The notes: generated by a model not told the origin, from the sequence alone. Shown: positions 51,163 to 61,358, numbered from the stretch's first letter. The stretch is DNA of 64,000 nucleotides from Kordia sp050633145 (GCF_050633145.1 NZ_JBOEFY010000043.1:16201-80200); one strand, 5' to 3'. Program-made: numbers and translations.

Positions 51163-52158
51163 TTAGTTAACGGCTGTAATTGTTACAACATCAGCTCTTA
51201 TTTCTTCATCTCCACCTGTGTAGTTGTAATCTCCTATGCTATCGCCTCCAATACCTCTAATGAATAGTGCAACACTATCATTGGCTCCAGCATTGAACGA
51301 ATAAGTATATGAGAAATAACTATCGTCAGATGGGTTTGATTGTACTTCTACTAACAGATTGTTTGCAGGGTCTTCTACTTGTGGTACAGTTCTGTATCCC
51401 CAAGTACCTGTGTCACTATTACCTTGTGGCATTAAAGCTGTATCTGTGTAATATGTTGGTGTATATCCTGCTTCGTATCCTGAACCAGCTAAAACTCTTA
51501 GTTCAAGCATGCTAGGGAATGTTCCACCTGTTGGAGCTTTGAAAGAAGTTACAATTGTAATTGTGTAATCGGCATTTGGCGTTACAGCAAATTCTTGATA
51601 TACATGATCAGGTTCGTTGTTGTCAAATTTTACAACATTATCAGAACCTCCATTACCAGAACTTGATTCTCCTTGTTCTCCAATTTCTTTGTTAATCCAA
51701 CCTGCACATGAACAATCTGATCCTGATGATTTTGGAAGTTTGTTAAAGTCAAAGTTAACTAAAACAGGATCTGCAACTAATGGTGCTTCTGGTTCTACTA
51801 CTTCTACAGTTTGTGTAAATGTACTTGTTACACCTAATGCATCAGAAGCTGTTAAGCTTACCGTATATGTTCCTTCTCCAGAATACGTGTTTGCACCATC
51901 AACATCTGTAGAAGTATTTCCATCTCCAAAATCCCACGCATACATTGTAGCACTTGTAGATAGGTTGGCAAATGTATAATCTTTCCATTCTTCTGCAGCT
52001 CCTTGTCCTTGTGTAAACGAGAAGTTTGCTTGTGGAGGTGTTGCATCTGCAATTGAGTTTTCTCCAAGTGGTTCAAATTTATCAATGTCACAAGACTGAT
52101 ATACAAGCCCACCAACAAGCAGGAATGCGATACCAAATATTTTTATTGTTTTTTTCAT
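51163..52158 (-). CDS. PKD-domain surface lipoprotein of the alginate PUL
   Basis: 331 aa. Lipobox VYQSC near residues 19-23 then DIDKFEPLGE. A PKD domain spans about 40-120 (ANFSFTQ..., YAWDFGDGNTSTDVDGANTYSGEGTYTVSLTASD). The C-terminal ~200 aa form a beta-rich, carbohydrate-binding-like domain (VYQEFAVTPNADYTITI, YFSYTYSFNAGANDSVALFIRG). Its position right after susD suggests a surface glycan-binding protein (SusE/F role). Confidence 0.8.
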   Translation of the reverse strand: MKKTIKIFGIAFLLVGGLVYQSCDIDKFEPLGENSIADATPPQANFSFTQGQGAAEEWKDYTFANLSTSATMYAWDFGDGNTSTDVDGANTYSGEGTYTVSLTASDALGVTSTFTQTVEVVEPEAPLVADPVLVNFDFNKLPKSSGSDCSCAGWINKEIGEQGESSSGNGGSDNVVKFDNNEPDHVYQEFAVTPNADYTITIVTSFKAPTGGTFPSMLELRVLAGSGYEAGYTPTYYTDTALMPQGNSDTGTWGYRTVPQVEDPANNLLVEVQSNPSDDSYFSYTYSFNAGANDSVALFIRGIGGDSIGDYNYTGGDEEIRADVVTITAVN

Positions 52159-52176
52159 AATATATCTTTTTAAATT

Positions 52177-53598
52177 TTAATAGCCTGGATTTTGAGTCAT
52201 TACACCATTACTAAGATTTATTTCACGTTGTGGAATAGGTAGTAATAAATCTGTTGCAGTAAAAGAGTAATTGTTGACAGCTGATAAGTCTGACAATACT
52301 GTTTGCGCTTCTCCAAAACGAATTAAATCAAATAAACGTTGGTTTTCAAAAGCTAACTCAGCACGTCTTTCATCTAGTAACTCTTGTTTTGTAATAGAAG
52401 TCACAGCTGCTGTTAAACCTGCTCTGTTTCGTACAGTTTGGAAAGATGTTATTGCTGCAGTATTTGTTGTTTCTTGGTTACCAGCTAAGATCGCTTCTGT
52501 ATGCATTAATAATACATCAGCATATCTTAATACAACCCAGTCGTTACCAGATAAGGTAGCATCTGATTCAAATACATTTCCATTGTCACCTCCATCTTCA
52601 CCATTTGGTAAGTACTTTACAACTTGTCTTTGTGTTGGTTGTAATGGATCGATTCGATATGAAAATGGCGTTCTGTCTCCACCACTAGCATCTAAAAATG
52701 CAGCAGCATCTTCAGTAACGTAGTTTACACCAACAGTACGTCCTACACCATTCATAAATTCAGCAGAAAAGTCTTGGCTATCTGCTTCTATACCTTGCGT
52801 GTAAGCAATTGAAAAAATAACTTCGTTATTTCCTTCATTATAAAAGATATCATTAAAGTTAGGCTCTAAACCATAACCGTAAGTCATTACATTTTCACAA
52901 AGAACTTGTGCTTCCAAATAGTTTCCAAGTGTCAAATGCACTTTTGCTAGTAATGCTTCCGCAGCAGCTTTTGAAGCTCTTGTGTATTCACCATTACTTA
53001 AATTGGCAGCAGCAGTTTCTAAATCGCTTACTATTAAATTGTAAATAGTAGCAGTAGCGACTCTTGTGAAAGCAACTTCATCTTCTTGTGGCGTAATAGT
53101 TCTATCTACTAAAGGAACATCTCCAAAAAGACGCACTAAATTAAAGTAACTATAAGCTCTTGCAAATTTTGCTTCTCCTTCAAAAATTGGAGACATTCCG
53201 CTTGACGCATTTCCAAGGTTTTCTAATACTAAATTGGCTCTAAAAATAGTACTGTAACAACTTCTATAGTAGTTCTCTACAATACCGTTATTTGGAGTGA
53301 TGGCATAGCTTTCAAACTCTGCCGCTTCTCCTTCTTGATTTTTTGTTCTTGTATTGTCACTACGCATTTCTGTGACATAAAACTCTTGTTGTATACCACG
53401 ATTATCATTTAGACTCGTAGAGTTTACTCCTTGTATTGCATCATAAATGGCAACAACACCTGTTTCGATTTGGTCATCATTTAAAAAGTAATTTTCACTA
53501 CTTACTGCCGCTTCTGGTACTGGTTCAAGGAGATCTTTATGACAAGACTGAAAGCCTATCACTAACATCAATAAACCTATATATTTTAATTGTTTCAT
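52177..53598 (-). CDS. susD: SusD-family glycan-binding lipoprotein
   Basis: 473 aa. Lipobox IGFQSC near 14-19, then HKDLLEPVPEAAVSSENYF, a SusD start. RagB/SusD landmarks: YRSCYSTIFRANLVLENL, GEAKFARAYSYFNLVRLFGDVPLVDRTI, EALLAKVHLTLGNYLEAQ, and a C-terminal ELLDERRAELAFENQRLFDLIRFG followed by LLPIPQREINLS. It would cap the SusC barrel and bind alginate oligosaccharides. It lies 29 bp after susC. Confidence 0.93.
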   Translation of the reverse strand: MKQLKYIGLLMLVIGFQSCHKDLLEPVPEAAVSSENYFLNDDQIETGVVAIYDAIQGVNSTSLNDNRGIQQEFYVTEMRSDNTRTKNQEGEAAEFESYAITPNNGIVENYYRSCYSTIFRANLVLENLGNASSGMSPIFEGEAKFARAYSYFNLVRLFGDVPLVDRTITPQEDEVAFTRVATATIYNLIVSDLETAAANLSNGEYTRASKAAAEALLAKVHLTLGNYLEAQVLCENVMTYGYGLEPNFNDIFYNEGNNEVIFSIAYTQGIEADSQDFSAEFMNGVGRTVGVNYVTEDAAAFLDASGGDRTPFSYRIDPLQPTQRQVVKYLPNGEDGGDNGNVFESDATLSGNDWVVLRYADVLLMHTEAILAGNQETTNTAAITSFQTVRNRAGLTAAVTSITKQELLDERRAELAFENQRLFDLIRFGEAQTVLSDLSAVNNYSFTATDLLLPIPQREINLSNGVMTQNPGY

Positions 53599-53627
53599 AA
53601 TTAAATGTTTTTATAAATCTTAATATT

Positions 53628-56600
53628 TTAAAATTGTACGTTTAACCCAAAAGATACAGTACTAAATATAGGTGAACCAGCACGCTGATATCCATAAGTA
53701 GTTGCACTTGTGTTATTAATTGATTCTGGATTAAATCCAGTGTAATCGCTCGCAGTAAGATACATTAGGTTTTGACCTGTTGCATATATTCTAAATGTAG
53801 ACACGCCAAATCTGTTCGCGATGTCACTAGGAAGATTGTACCCTAATGTTACATTACGAAGTGCAATGTAGCTTGCATCTTGTATGATAGCATCTGTAAA
53901 GATTTTTTGTCTAATAAAACCTTGATCTGGTGTCGTCGTCGTATTAAAATCTTGAGCACTATTAAAGTGATTGAATAAGTATTGATCTCCCATGTTACGA
54001 ATTTCTGCACCATGACTTCCTTGAAACATAAAACTTAAGTCAAAATCTTTGTATCTGAAATTATTTGAAATACTCCACACTAGGTCTGGATATGGACTTC
54101 CTAAGATTGTTTTATCATCATCATCGATAAGTCCATCACCATTTAAATCTTTTACATATACATCTTGTGCTTGTCCACCTGCTGGGTGATATGGATCGTT
54201 GATAAATTCTACAGGAATTTCACGATCTACAACCCAACCATAATACGACGATATTGGGTTTCCTACTAAGTTGATCCATTCTGCAGCTCTTTTACTATCT
54301 ACATTTTGAATTTGTCCGTTAGAATCTGCAAAATCCAATAGTTCATTTTTATTATGAGAAGCAATTACTGTTGTTGACCATCTAAAGTCTTCAGTAGATA
54401 TGTTTCGAGATGTAATTTCTAATTCAATACCTGAGTTTCTAACTTCTCCTAAATTTTCTAACGCGGCAGAAAAACCTGTTGAAGAAGGAACTGGGTTGAA
54501 TAATAATAGTTGATCACTGGTTCTAGTGTAGTAATCTAAAGAACCTACAATTCTGTTGTTAAAGAATCCAAAGTCAATTCCTGGGTTGAATTCTATCAAT
54601 CTTTCCCATTGTAATTCAGGGTTTGCGATGTTAAGCGCTACAAAGGCAGCTTGAGAATTGTAATTGTCTGTTCCTAATAAAGAGATTGAAGGATATAAAT
54701 CTGTAAGGTTATTTCCAGTATCAATATCTTTATTTCCAGTAACACCGTAACTTGCTCTTAGTTTTAAAGTGCTTAAAAATTCACTTTCAGCTAAGAAATC
54801 TTCTTCAGAAACTACCCAACCTACAGAAGCAGATGGGAAATCTCCGTATTTGTTGTCAACTCCAAAAATAGAGCTACCATCACGTCTGTAACTTAAAGAA
54901 GCTAAGTATTTGTCTTTGTATGCATAATTTACTCTTGCAAAGAACGAAGAGAAACCTTCTTCATATCTATAAGATTGTATTTCATTCAAAACAGTAGCTG
55001 CGCTTAATGTTTGTACTAAATCGGAAGTATATCCAGATCCTAGAGCGCTGTCTCCTTGCCATTCCCATCTTTCAGCAGATGCTCCTAAAACGGCATTTAA
55101 TTCATGTCCTCCAAAAGCTTTGTCGTATGTAAAATACCCTTCAGATAAGGTGTGGATTCTGTTTTCGTTAGATTCAAAATAGCTTGCTGCTGCTGCACCA
55201 TTTCTGTTCGATTGAACTCCTTGCCATCTATTTCTAAATGTATTTTGATAGTCACCACCAAGACTTGCTCTAAATCTTAAACCATCGATGATTTTGTATT
55301 CACCGTAGAAAAGACCTGCTAATTTAAATTTATAATCATTTCTATCACGCTCTAATACTTTTGCTGCTGGATTTGTGTTCGATGTATTACTAATATCTTG
55401 TAAAACTGAACCATCGCCAAATAAATCGTAGTTGTCAAAATGTCTTTGAATTGCATAGTCTCCAACTTGAACATTTGGATATGTATTGAAATCTACAAAC
55501 TGAATAGAATTAGAATCATGATACAATGGTAACCATGGCGTTTGTCTTAAAATATCGTGTGTTGAACCATCAAAACGTCTTCTTCTAGTATATGATGGAG
55601 CAAAGTTAACTCCAATCTTAATTTTATCACTAAGTTTTGTATCTAATTTTAGTCTAGCATTGTAACGCTTATAATCATCTGTTAACAATACTCCTTCATC
55701 GTGATTGTATCCTAATGAAGCACTAAATTTTGTGTTTTTATTTCCTCCACGTGCATTGAATGAGTGTGTAGTAATTGTTCCTCCTTCAAAGATGACATCT
55801 TGCCAATCTCTGTCAATACCTGTAGTTTGCGTAAGTAATTGTTTGTAAGCTGTTCTGTTGGAAAGTGTTCCTGTTGCAGCTTGTTCAGCTGCTACTGTTT
55901 CTGCTACAGTAAAGTAGTAATCGTCACTTTGTCTCGCTTCTTTAAAACCTAAAAATGTATTGTAAGAAAATGATGTTTTTCCGTCTTTACCTTGTTTCGT
56001 TGTAATTTGTATAACACCATTGGCTCCACGAGAACCATAGATTGCTGTAGAAGCGGCATCTTTAAGAACATCGAAGGTTTCAACTTCATTCATATCTAAA
56101 TTACCAAGAAAATCACTGTCTACTACTAATCCGTCAATAACAATTAAAGGAGCAGAATCTCCATTAAGAGAACCGACACCACGTACACGAATAGTTGGGT
56201 CTGAACCAGCTTCACCTTCTGTAGCTGAAACATTTAAACCAGCAACTTGTCCAACAAGGGCATCATCTAGTCTTGATACGGCAATTTTATCTAAGCCTTT
56301 ATCTTTTACACTTAAAGTAGACATTGCGCCTGTTAAGTGTTTCTTTTTTCTCGTACCGTAACCAACAACAACAACTTCGTCTAATGCATTAGCATCTTCT
56401 ACTAAGGCAATATTTATAGTTTGTTGTGCGTCAACAATTACAGTTTGAGAAATATAACCAACATAGGAAAATTGTAGTATATCACCTTTTTTTACTGCAA
56501 TTTGATAATTACCATCAAAATCGGTAGAGGTACCTTTTGACGTTTTAACTACCTGAATATTTGCGCCAAGGATCGGTTGATTGTTTGATTTGTCAACTAC

Positions 56601-56690
56601 CTTTCCTTTAAGCGTAAAGGATTCCTGCGCATACATTGAAATGCAGAAGAGTAGCATTGCAATGCAGGTTAGCTTAGTTTTTAAATTCAT
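53628..56690 (-). CDS. susC: SusC/RagA-type TonB-dependent alginate oligosaccharide importer
   Basis: 1020 aa with signal peptide ending ISMYAQ near residue 22. A carboxypeptidase-D-like domain (LKGKVVDKSNNQPILGANIQV) is followed by the SusC-type LDEVVVVGYGTRKKKHLTGAMS, the plug (IRVRGVGSLNGDSAPLIVIDGLV, YGSRGANGVIQITTKQGK) and the barrel. It ends FSTVSFGLNVQF. It has its own predicted promoter at 56903-56910 overlapping tandem operator palindromes, and a ~190-nt leader with a hairpin. Confidence 0.93.
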   Translation of the reverse strand: MNLKTKLTCIAMLLFCISMYAQESFTLKGKVVDKSNNQPILGANIQVVKTSKGTSTDFDGNYQIAVKKGDILQFSYVGYISQTVIVDAQQTINIALVEDANALDEVVVVGYGTRKKKHLTGAMSTLSVKDKGLDKIAVSRLDDALVGQVAGLNVSATEGEAGSDPTIRVRGVGSLNGDSAPLIVIDGLVVDSDFLGNLDMNEVETFDVLKDAASTAIYGSRGANGVIQITTKQGKDGKTSFSYNTFLGFKEARQSDDYYFTVAETVAAEQAATGTLSNRTAYKQLLTQTTGIDRDWQDVIFEGGTITTHSFNARGGNKNTKFSASLGYNHDEGVLLTDDYKRYNARLKLDTKLSDKIKIGVNFAPSYTRRRRFDGSTHDILRQTPWLPLYHDSNSIQFVDFNTYPNVQVGDYAIQRHFDNYDLFGDGSVLQDISNTSNTNPAAKVLERDRNDYKFKLAGLFYGEYKIIDGLRFRASLGGDYQNTFRNRWQGVQSNRNGAAAASYFESNENRIHTLSEGYFTYDKAFGGHELNAVLGASAERWEWQGDSALGSGYTSDLVQTLSAATVLNEIQSYRYEEGFSSFFARVNYAYKDKYLASLSYRRDGSSIFGVDNKYGDFPSASVGWVVSEEDFLAESEFLSTLKLRASYGVTGNKDIDTGNNLTDLYPSISLLGTDNYNSQAAFVALNIANPELQWERLIEFNPGIDFGFFNNRIVGSLDYYTRTSDQLLLFNPVPSSTGFSAALENLGEVRNSGIELEITSRNISTEDFRWSTTVIASHNKNELLDFADSNGQIQNVDSKRAAEWINLVGNPISSYYGWVVDREIPVEFINDPYHPAGGQAQDVYVKDLNGDGLIDDDDKTILGSPYPDLVWSISNNFRYKDFDLSFMFQGSHGAEIRNMGDQYLFNHFNSAQDFNTTTTPDQGFIRQKIFTDAIIQDASYIALRNVTLGYNLPSDIANRFGVSTFRIYATGQNLMYLTASDYTGFNPESINNTSATTYGYQRAGSPIFSTVSFGLNVQF

Positions 56691-56805
56691 AATTAGTTTT
56701 TTTAATTAGTTAATATTCCAACTAATCACTTACAGCTTTATAGCTACTACCAAATTTTTTGTATTTTTGCAGTATGCATGTTACGATAAGTAATTATGTA
56801 TGATC

Positions 56806-56817
56806 TTACTTCCCTCC
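56806..56817. repeat. TTACTTCCCTCC shared leader 12-mer (susC copy)
   Basis: Exact 12-bp match to 49325-49336 in front of the MFS gene. In both places it lies about 115-130 bp upstream of the start codon and is preceded on the plus strand by a TGTTACG hexamer-plus-one. It may be a second regulator site or a leader RNA element. Confidence 0.35.
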
Positions 56818-56838
56818 AAAGAAGTAATATTCCAAAAA

Positions 56839-56858
56839 GGATAGGCGTGCACCTGTCC
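56839..56858. terminator. Hairpin with U-tracts in the susC leader
   Basis: GGATAGG (56839-56845) pairs with CCTGTCC (56852-56858) around CGTGCA. A 7-T run follows on the plus strand and a 5-T run on the minus strand. It sits between the operator/promoter and the susC start, so on the minus strand it could act as an attenuator for susC or as the end of the upstream cupin transcript. Confidence 0.5.
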
Positions 56859-56880
56859 TTTTTTTGTGAGTAAATCAAAA

Positions 56881-56910
56881 TTGGTTTACCAGATTGGTTT
56901 ACCAAATATA
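56881..56910 (-). promoter_or_regulatory. Tandem GntR operators overlapping the predicted susC promoter
   Basis: Two TGGTTTACCA palindromes (56882-56891 and 56895-56904) are spaced 13 bp apart. On the minus strand the second one abuts a -7 element TATATTTG (56903-56910); the -33 box is poor (TTTT). The arrangement is almost identical to that at 62325-62354. Binding there would block transcription start. Confidence 0.65.
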
Positions 56911-56944
56911 TATTAAATTTTTGTTAAATAAAAATTAATTTTAC

Positions 56945-57292
56945 TTATTCCATAAAGTCCTCACGAATAGGGCTAAATACATCTATTAATATTCCTTCTT
57001 CTGTACAGATTGCTCCATGCAATACATGTGGTGGAATGTAAACTGTGTCTCCACCTTTTACTACTCTAGTTTCTTCTCCAATTGAAAATTCAAATGTTCC
57101 GCTTTCTACATAGGTAACTTGACTATGGTAGTGTTCGTGCTTATATCCGATGCCTCCTTTATCGAAGTGTACTTTTACAAGCATGATTTTATCATCATAG
57201 CCCATAATTTTTCTTTTTACGCCTTCACCAACAACTTCCCATTCTAGGTCTTTGTCTAAAATAAATTCTTTGCTTGCGCCAAATGTTTTCAT
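56945..57292 (-). CDS. kdgF: KdgF-like cupin
   Basis: 115 aa single-domain cupin: metal-binding HEHYHSQVTYVESGTFEFSIGE and VVKGGDTVYIPPHVLHGAIC. The matching family is KdgF, which speeds conversion of unsaturated monouronates into DEH, the entry point to KDG metabolism. It follows the double-PL7 lyase gene by 83 bp. It has no signal peptide, so it acts in the cytoplasm. Confidence 0.85.
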   Translation of the reverse strand: MKTFGASKEFILDKDLEWEVVGEGVKRKIMGYDDKIMLVKVHFDKGGIGYKHEHYHSQVTYVESGTFEFSIGEETRVVKGGDTVYIPPHVLHGAICTEEGILIDVFSPIREDFME

Positions 57293-57375
57293 ATTGTATT
57301 CGTTTTTTTTATTATCGTTTTACTTGTTTAGCTTAAGAAAAAGCCACTGTTGTTCCACACATTAATTAATTTAAT

Positions 57376-59433
57376 CTATTTATTTGGTGGCGTACTCGGA
57401 CCTATTGTTGCTTCTCTAAACCATACTTCTGTATAACAACCATTTTCATATTGTTTGGCAATATTACCTCCATAGGTTTCTGCACCTGCACACCATACCA
57501 TACTTTTTTCAGGGCTTTTTCCATTGGTTTGATTATAAGCTCCTTGTTTAAAATAGTTTAACTCTCCGCTATATGCATTGGCACGTTCGACACCATCTTG
57601 TCCTATTGGCACAAATAATTTCTTTACTTGTTCTGGAAGATCAGATTTTTTTGCATATTCAGATGAAATAAGATTTTTAGTAAATGTTTTTGTTTCGTGA
57701 TTATCACTTTTAAAAGTAAGATACATGATTCCTTTATGCACATTTACTTCATAACTAAATTCTTCGCCTAATTCTATTCCATTCTCAGGTTCGGCAGGAT
57801 AATCGTTTTTACTTTTTCCAACAACAGACATATCATGTCCCCATACAGCACTGGAATAATCCCATCTTCCAGAATTATCATCGCCAGCTGTATTGATTTC
57901 ATAATTCCAGAATACAGATCCTTTTTTATGACCTGGGAATTTTTTGTAAAATATTTTTAGTGGTTCATTTTCATGTCCTTCTCCACTATGAATTTGTCCA
58001 ACTACTGTTGCATATGATGCCGCTACTCTAGCATCACCTGAAATAGAAACTTGCATCACTTTACAAGTACCTGTTAGCTTACCTCCTACTTCTGGAGTCC
58101 ATTCTCTTTTTTCATGCAACTCAGTTCTTGTATTGCTAGAGTTTTTTGAAGTAACACCAGAGTTTGGAGTTTTGTATACTACCCAACGTCTAGTTCCATC
58201 AATTACAGTATAGAAAAAATCTTTATGTTCAAGATTGACAAGATTGTCCGCTTTGGTTCCATCTCCCATCAAGATTTTGAATTTATCCATAAAAGGAATC
58301 ACTTCGCTTGGATACACTATTTTTCCGCTTAAACCATCATTTGCCTTAAAATATCCTGCATTTGATACGGCATCATCACTAATTGTAATATTTGCTGATT
58401 TAAACCAAACCTCAGCGTAATTACCATCTGCATATTGTTTTTGAACATCTCCATTGTGAGTTTCAGCTCCAGAACACCAAACTTTGTTTACTTTAGGATC
58501 TTTTCCATTCGTTTGATTGTAACAACCTAACTTGAAAAAGAGTCCTTCTTCAGTGTATGCATTTTTGCGCTCTACACCATCTTGACCTATGGGTACAAAT
58601 AAATTATTGACTTGTTCTGGTATGTCTGAACGACTTGTATATTCAGAAGTAATTAAATTTTTAGTAAATGTTTTGGTTTCATGTCCTTCGCTCGTGAACG
58701 TTAAATGCATCATTCCGTCCTTAATTTCCACTTTATAACTGAATTCTTCCCCTAAAGCAATTCCATCTTCTGGTTCTGGTGGATAAGTGTTTTTATCAGG
58801 TCCAACTACAGAGAAGTCATATCCCCAAATAGGATAAGAATAATCCCATCTTTTAGAGTTATCGTCACCAGCTGTATTTATTTCGTAATTCCAAAAGACA
58901 GAACCTTTGGTATGTCCTGGGAATTTTTTGTAGAATATTTTTAGTGGTTCATTCTCATGTCCGTCTGCACTATGAATTTGACCAACCACAACCGAATACG
59001 TTGCTGCAACACTAGCATCACCAGTTTTTGCAACATTCATTACCTTAAGTGTGGCATTCATTGTAGCATCTTTCATTGGCGACCATTTTTTTAGTTGCGC
59101 CAATTCGGTTCTTGTATTGTTTGATGTGCCATGCGTATTTCCTGCATTTGGTGATTTAAACACAACCCAATCTTCTTTGTCATCATTTACCGTATAAAAG
59201 AAATCTTTATTTTCATAATTAGTTGCCTGACCAACGTTAGAACCATCACCTAAGATTAAGTTCCAATGTTGAAAAAATGGTATGATGTCATTTGCTTTAC
59301 GACTTGTCTCTACATTTTCAGTTTTATTGATAGGCTTTTGTTTTTTGTTTTCAGCACAGCTATTAAATAACAAAATACTGCTTATCATTAGTAGATAGTA
59401 AACAAAAACTGATTTGGATATTTTAATACTCAT
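57376..59433 (-). CDS. Lipoprotein alginate lyase with two tandem PL7 domains
   Basis: 685 aa. Lipobox LLFNSC near residues 21-26. Two homologous lyase domains, about 50-345 and 375-680, are clearly internal duplicates: IPFFQHWNLILGDGS / IPFMDKFKILMGDGT, NTRTELAQL / NTRTELHEK, VVGQIHSADGHENEP / VVGQIHSGEGHENEP, IFYKKFPGH and FWNYEINTAGDDNS in both, YFKLGCYNQTNGK / YFKQGAYNQTNGK. Both keep the PL7 signature residues (R-T-E-L, Q-I-H, Y-F-K-x-G-x-Y), so both may be active. Two catalytic domains in one anchored protein could be processive or differ in M/G preference. Confidence 0.88.
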   Translation of the reverse strand: MSIKISKSVFVYYLLMISSILLFNSCAENKKQKPINKTENVETSRKANDIIPFFQHWNLILGDGSNVGQATNYENKDFFYTVNDDKEDWVVFKSPNAGNTHGTSNNTRTELAQLKKWSPMKDATMNATLKVMNVAKTGDASVAATYSVVVGQIHSADGHENEPLKIFYKKFPGHTKGSVFWNYEINTAGDDNSKRWDYSYPIWGYDFSVVGPDKNTYPPEPEDGIALGEEFSYKVEIKDGMMHLTFTSEGHETKTFTKNLITSEYTSRSDIPEQVNNLFVPIGQDGVERKNAYTEEGLFFKLGCYNQTNGKDPKVNKVWCSGAETHNGDVQKQYADGNYAEVWFKSANITISDDAVSNAGYFKANDGLSGKIVYPSEVIPFMDKFKILMGDGTKADNLVNLEHKDFFYTVIDGTRRWVVYKTPNSGVTSKNSSNTRTELHEKREWTPEVGGKLTGTCKVMQVSISGDARVAASYATVVGQIHSGEGHENEPLKIFYKKFPGHKKGSVFWNYEINTAGDDNSGRWDYSSAVWGHDMSVVGKSKNDYPAEPENGIELGEEFSYEVNVHKGIMYLTFKSDNHETKTFTKNLISSEYAKKSDLPEQVKKLFVPIGQDGVERANAYSGELNYFKQGAYNQTNGKSPEKSMVWCAGAETYGGNIAKQYENGCYTEVWFREATIGPSTPPNK

Positions 59434-59534
59434 ATTATTGATGTGTTTGATAATAATTGTAATGGGCTCAGCGTATGAAATTGCTTGATTAAATACATCA
59501 TTTCATAAAATACACTTTTATTAGGATTGATAAA

Positions 59535-61358
59535 TTACTCTTTAATTATTTTTTTAGTGATACTTCTGTCATTCGTCGCTATTTTAACTAGATACATTCC
59601 GTTTTTAAGATTAGAAATATCAATAGTATTAGTTACTTTATCAGCATTTAGTACTTCTTTACCTAACATATCGTAAATGCTTATTGAAACTGAATCAGTA
59701 GTATTCGTTTGGATATTTAGAATGCCTTTACTTGGGTTAGGGTATAATTTGAAATCAGAAGTTATATTAACATCGTCTAAACTTAAAGTAGCGTCAGAAA
59801 CTATTAATTCATTTGAATAGTTGAATGCTTTATCAACTGCATAAATTTTATAATAATTACCAGCCGTATATGTGTCTGTGAAGCTTGTATCTGTACCAAT
59901 GTAAATTACAGTTCCGGTAAGACCTCCTGTTCCATTGGTTGTTGTATTTCCAAATTCGTAAATACCATTTTGATTTGGATCGTTATCAGCATTTGGTGCT
60001 GTAGTATATTTAATAACAACATAACCTCCATTGTCTACACCACCTGAAGGAGCAGTCCAACCAATAGTTGCCACACCTGAATTATTAGCATACGTACCAA
60101 CCGTTGGATCATTTGGTGCTGTAGTATCATATGCTCCTGAATACACTACAAAATCATCCACTCTTACTTGCGTTAAATTACTCCCACTCATCCTAGCAAC
60201 TGCCCAATGGGATGCATTAAAGTTTGCTCCAGTCATAACAGTTCCATACGTTTTTACCCAAGTGTTCGCTACAAAAGCTGGATCATCGGTTTTGTTTGTC
60301 GTATTAGAGCCAGATGTGTTATTTAAATAAATTCCTGGATCGAAATCATTCCCAGGATCTGCACTAGCGTTATAGAAAAATTGTACGGTATATTCGGTGC
60401 CAGTTTGCAATAAGTTTGGCGATTGTGTTGAAGGACTTTGTAATCTTAAATTTGATGCTCCAACGTCAATTCCGAATGCTGCTGAAAAATCTCCTGTTCT
60501 TGCTAACATAGCATCATTTGTCATATCTCTAACTGCTGAATTACCTGTTGATGATACTGTCCATGCAGTTTGAGCCGTACCAGTTTGACCACTTCCTGCA
60601 GAACTCATATTTCCTGCAGTTTGCGATTCCATACCGCCATCCATTATAGGAAATTCTCCAATTACCTGACCTGTAGTTGCCCCAGTAGTTGCGCCACTAT
60701 ACACAATCTGCGTATTTACACGTTGTGCTTTTCTATTGGTTAATGTCGTTGGCGCAGATGAAGATCCTGCTCTGTAATTTAGAGATTGATGCGCTGTATT
60801 GCTCCAATGCCAATTTAATGAACCATCACCTGAGAATAATACATTTGGTTGCCCAGCATCTAAAGGCACTAAATTAGAACTATCCCAATCGACAGCAATT
60901 TCTAAAGCGCCGCCTGTATAATTAAATCCTGTGGATAAAACAAAGTTCATAAACCCTTCCGTGCCAGGAAAATTATTTGTGGTATTAAAAGTATATGTAC
61001 CTACAATCGTAGCTCCGTTTATTGCATCTGCCCAAGTACTCCCATCAGCTACTACTTCTGTAGCGCTTGAGTTTTTCATGTATATGGTCATCGTAGCATC
61101 ACCAGAAGCTGTTATGATATTTGTAGAACCCAAATCAAAATTTATTTGAGATATGGTTGCAGAAGGTGATAAAGATGCCAATTCTGTTGCTGTATACAAG
61201 ATACTGGCACGAGAATACACAGAACTTGATCCGCTATTAGAACGTTGAAAAGGACCTCTAGTTGCCGAAGATGACGTATCTGTACCTAAGGTAAGTGTTG
61301 TTTGTGACTCCGCAAAACTTACAAAAAGCATTGCTATTAAAAGTAATTTTATTTTCAT
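59535..61358 (-). CDS. Secreted T9SS protein of the alginate locus, probable glycan-binding
   Basis: 607 aa, signal peptide ending FVSFAES near residue 18. The N-terminal ~220 aa is a beta domain (SQINFDLGSTNIITASGDATMTIYMKN, GALEIAVDWDSSNLV). Next is a CBM-like jelly-roll (about 235-410: FPIMDGGMES...QVRVDDFVVYSG), a fibronectin-III-like domain (TVGTYANNSGVATIGWTAPSGGVDNGGY) and a T9SS type A end (LYPNPSKGILNIQT, ISIYDMLGKEVL, LKNGMYLVKIA, SITKKIIKE). No catalytic motif is visible. It sits 10 bp after the upstream PL7 gene, so a role in substrate binding is likely. Confidence 0.75.
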   Translation of the reverse strand: MKIKLLLIAMLFVSFAESQTTLTLGTDTSSSATRGPFQRSNSGSSSVYSRASILYTATELASLSPSATISQINFDLGSTNIITASGDATMTIYMKNSSATEVVADGSTWADAINGATIVGTYTFNTTNNFPGTEGFMNFVLSTGFNYTGGALEIAVDWDSSNLVPLDAGQPNVLFSGDGSLNWHWSNTAHQSLNYRAGSSSAPTTLTNRKAQRVNTQIVYSGATTGATTGQVIGEFPIMDGGMESQTAGNMSSAGSGQTGTAQTAWTVSSTGNSAVRDMTNDAMLARTGDFSAAFGIDVGASNLRLQSPSTQSPNLLQTGTEYTVQFFYNASADPGNDFDPGIYLNNTSGSNTTNKTDDPAFVANTWVKTYGTVMTGANFNASHWAVARMSGSNLTQVRVDDFVVYSGAYDTTAPNDPTVGTYANNSGVATIGWTAPSGGVDNGGYVVIKYTTAPNADNDPNQNGIYEFGNTTTNGTGGLTGTVIYIGTDTSFTDTYTAGNYYKIYAVDKAFNYSNELIVSDATLSLDDVNITSDFKLYPNPSKGILNIQTNTTDSVSISIYDMLGKEVLNADKVTNTIDISNLKNGMYLVKIATNDRSITKKIIKE

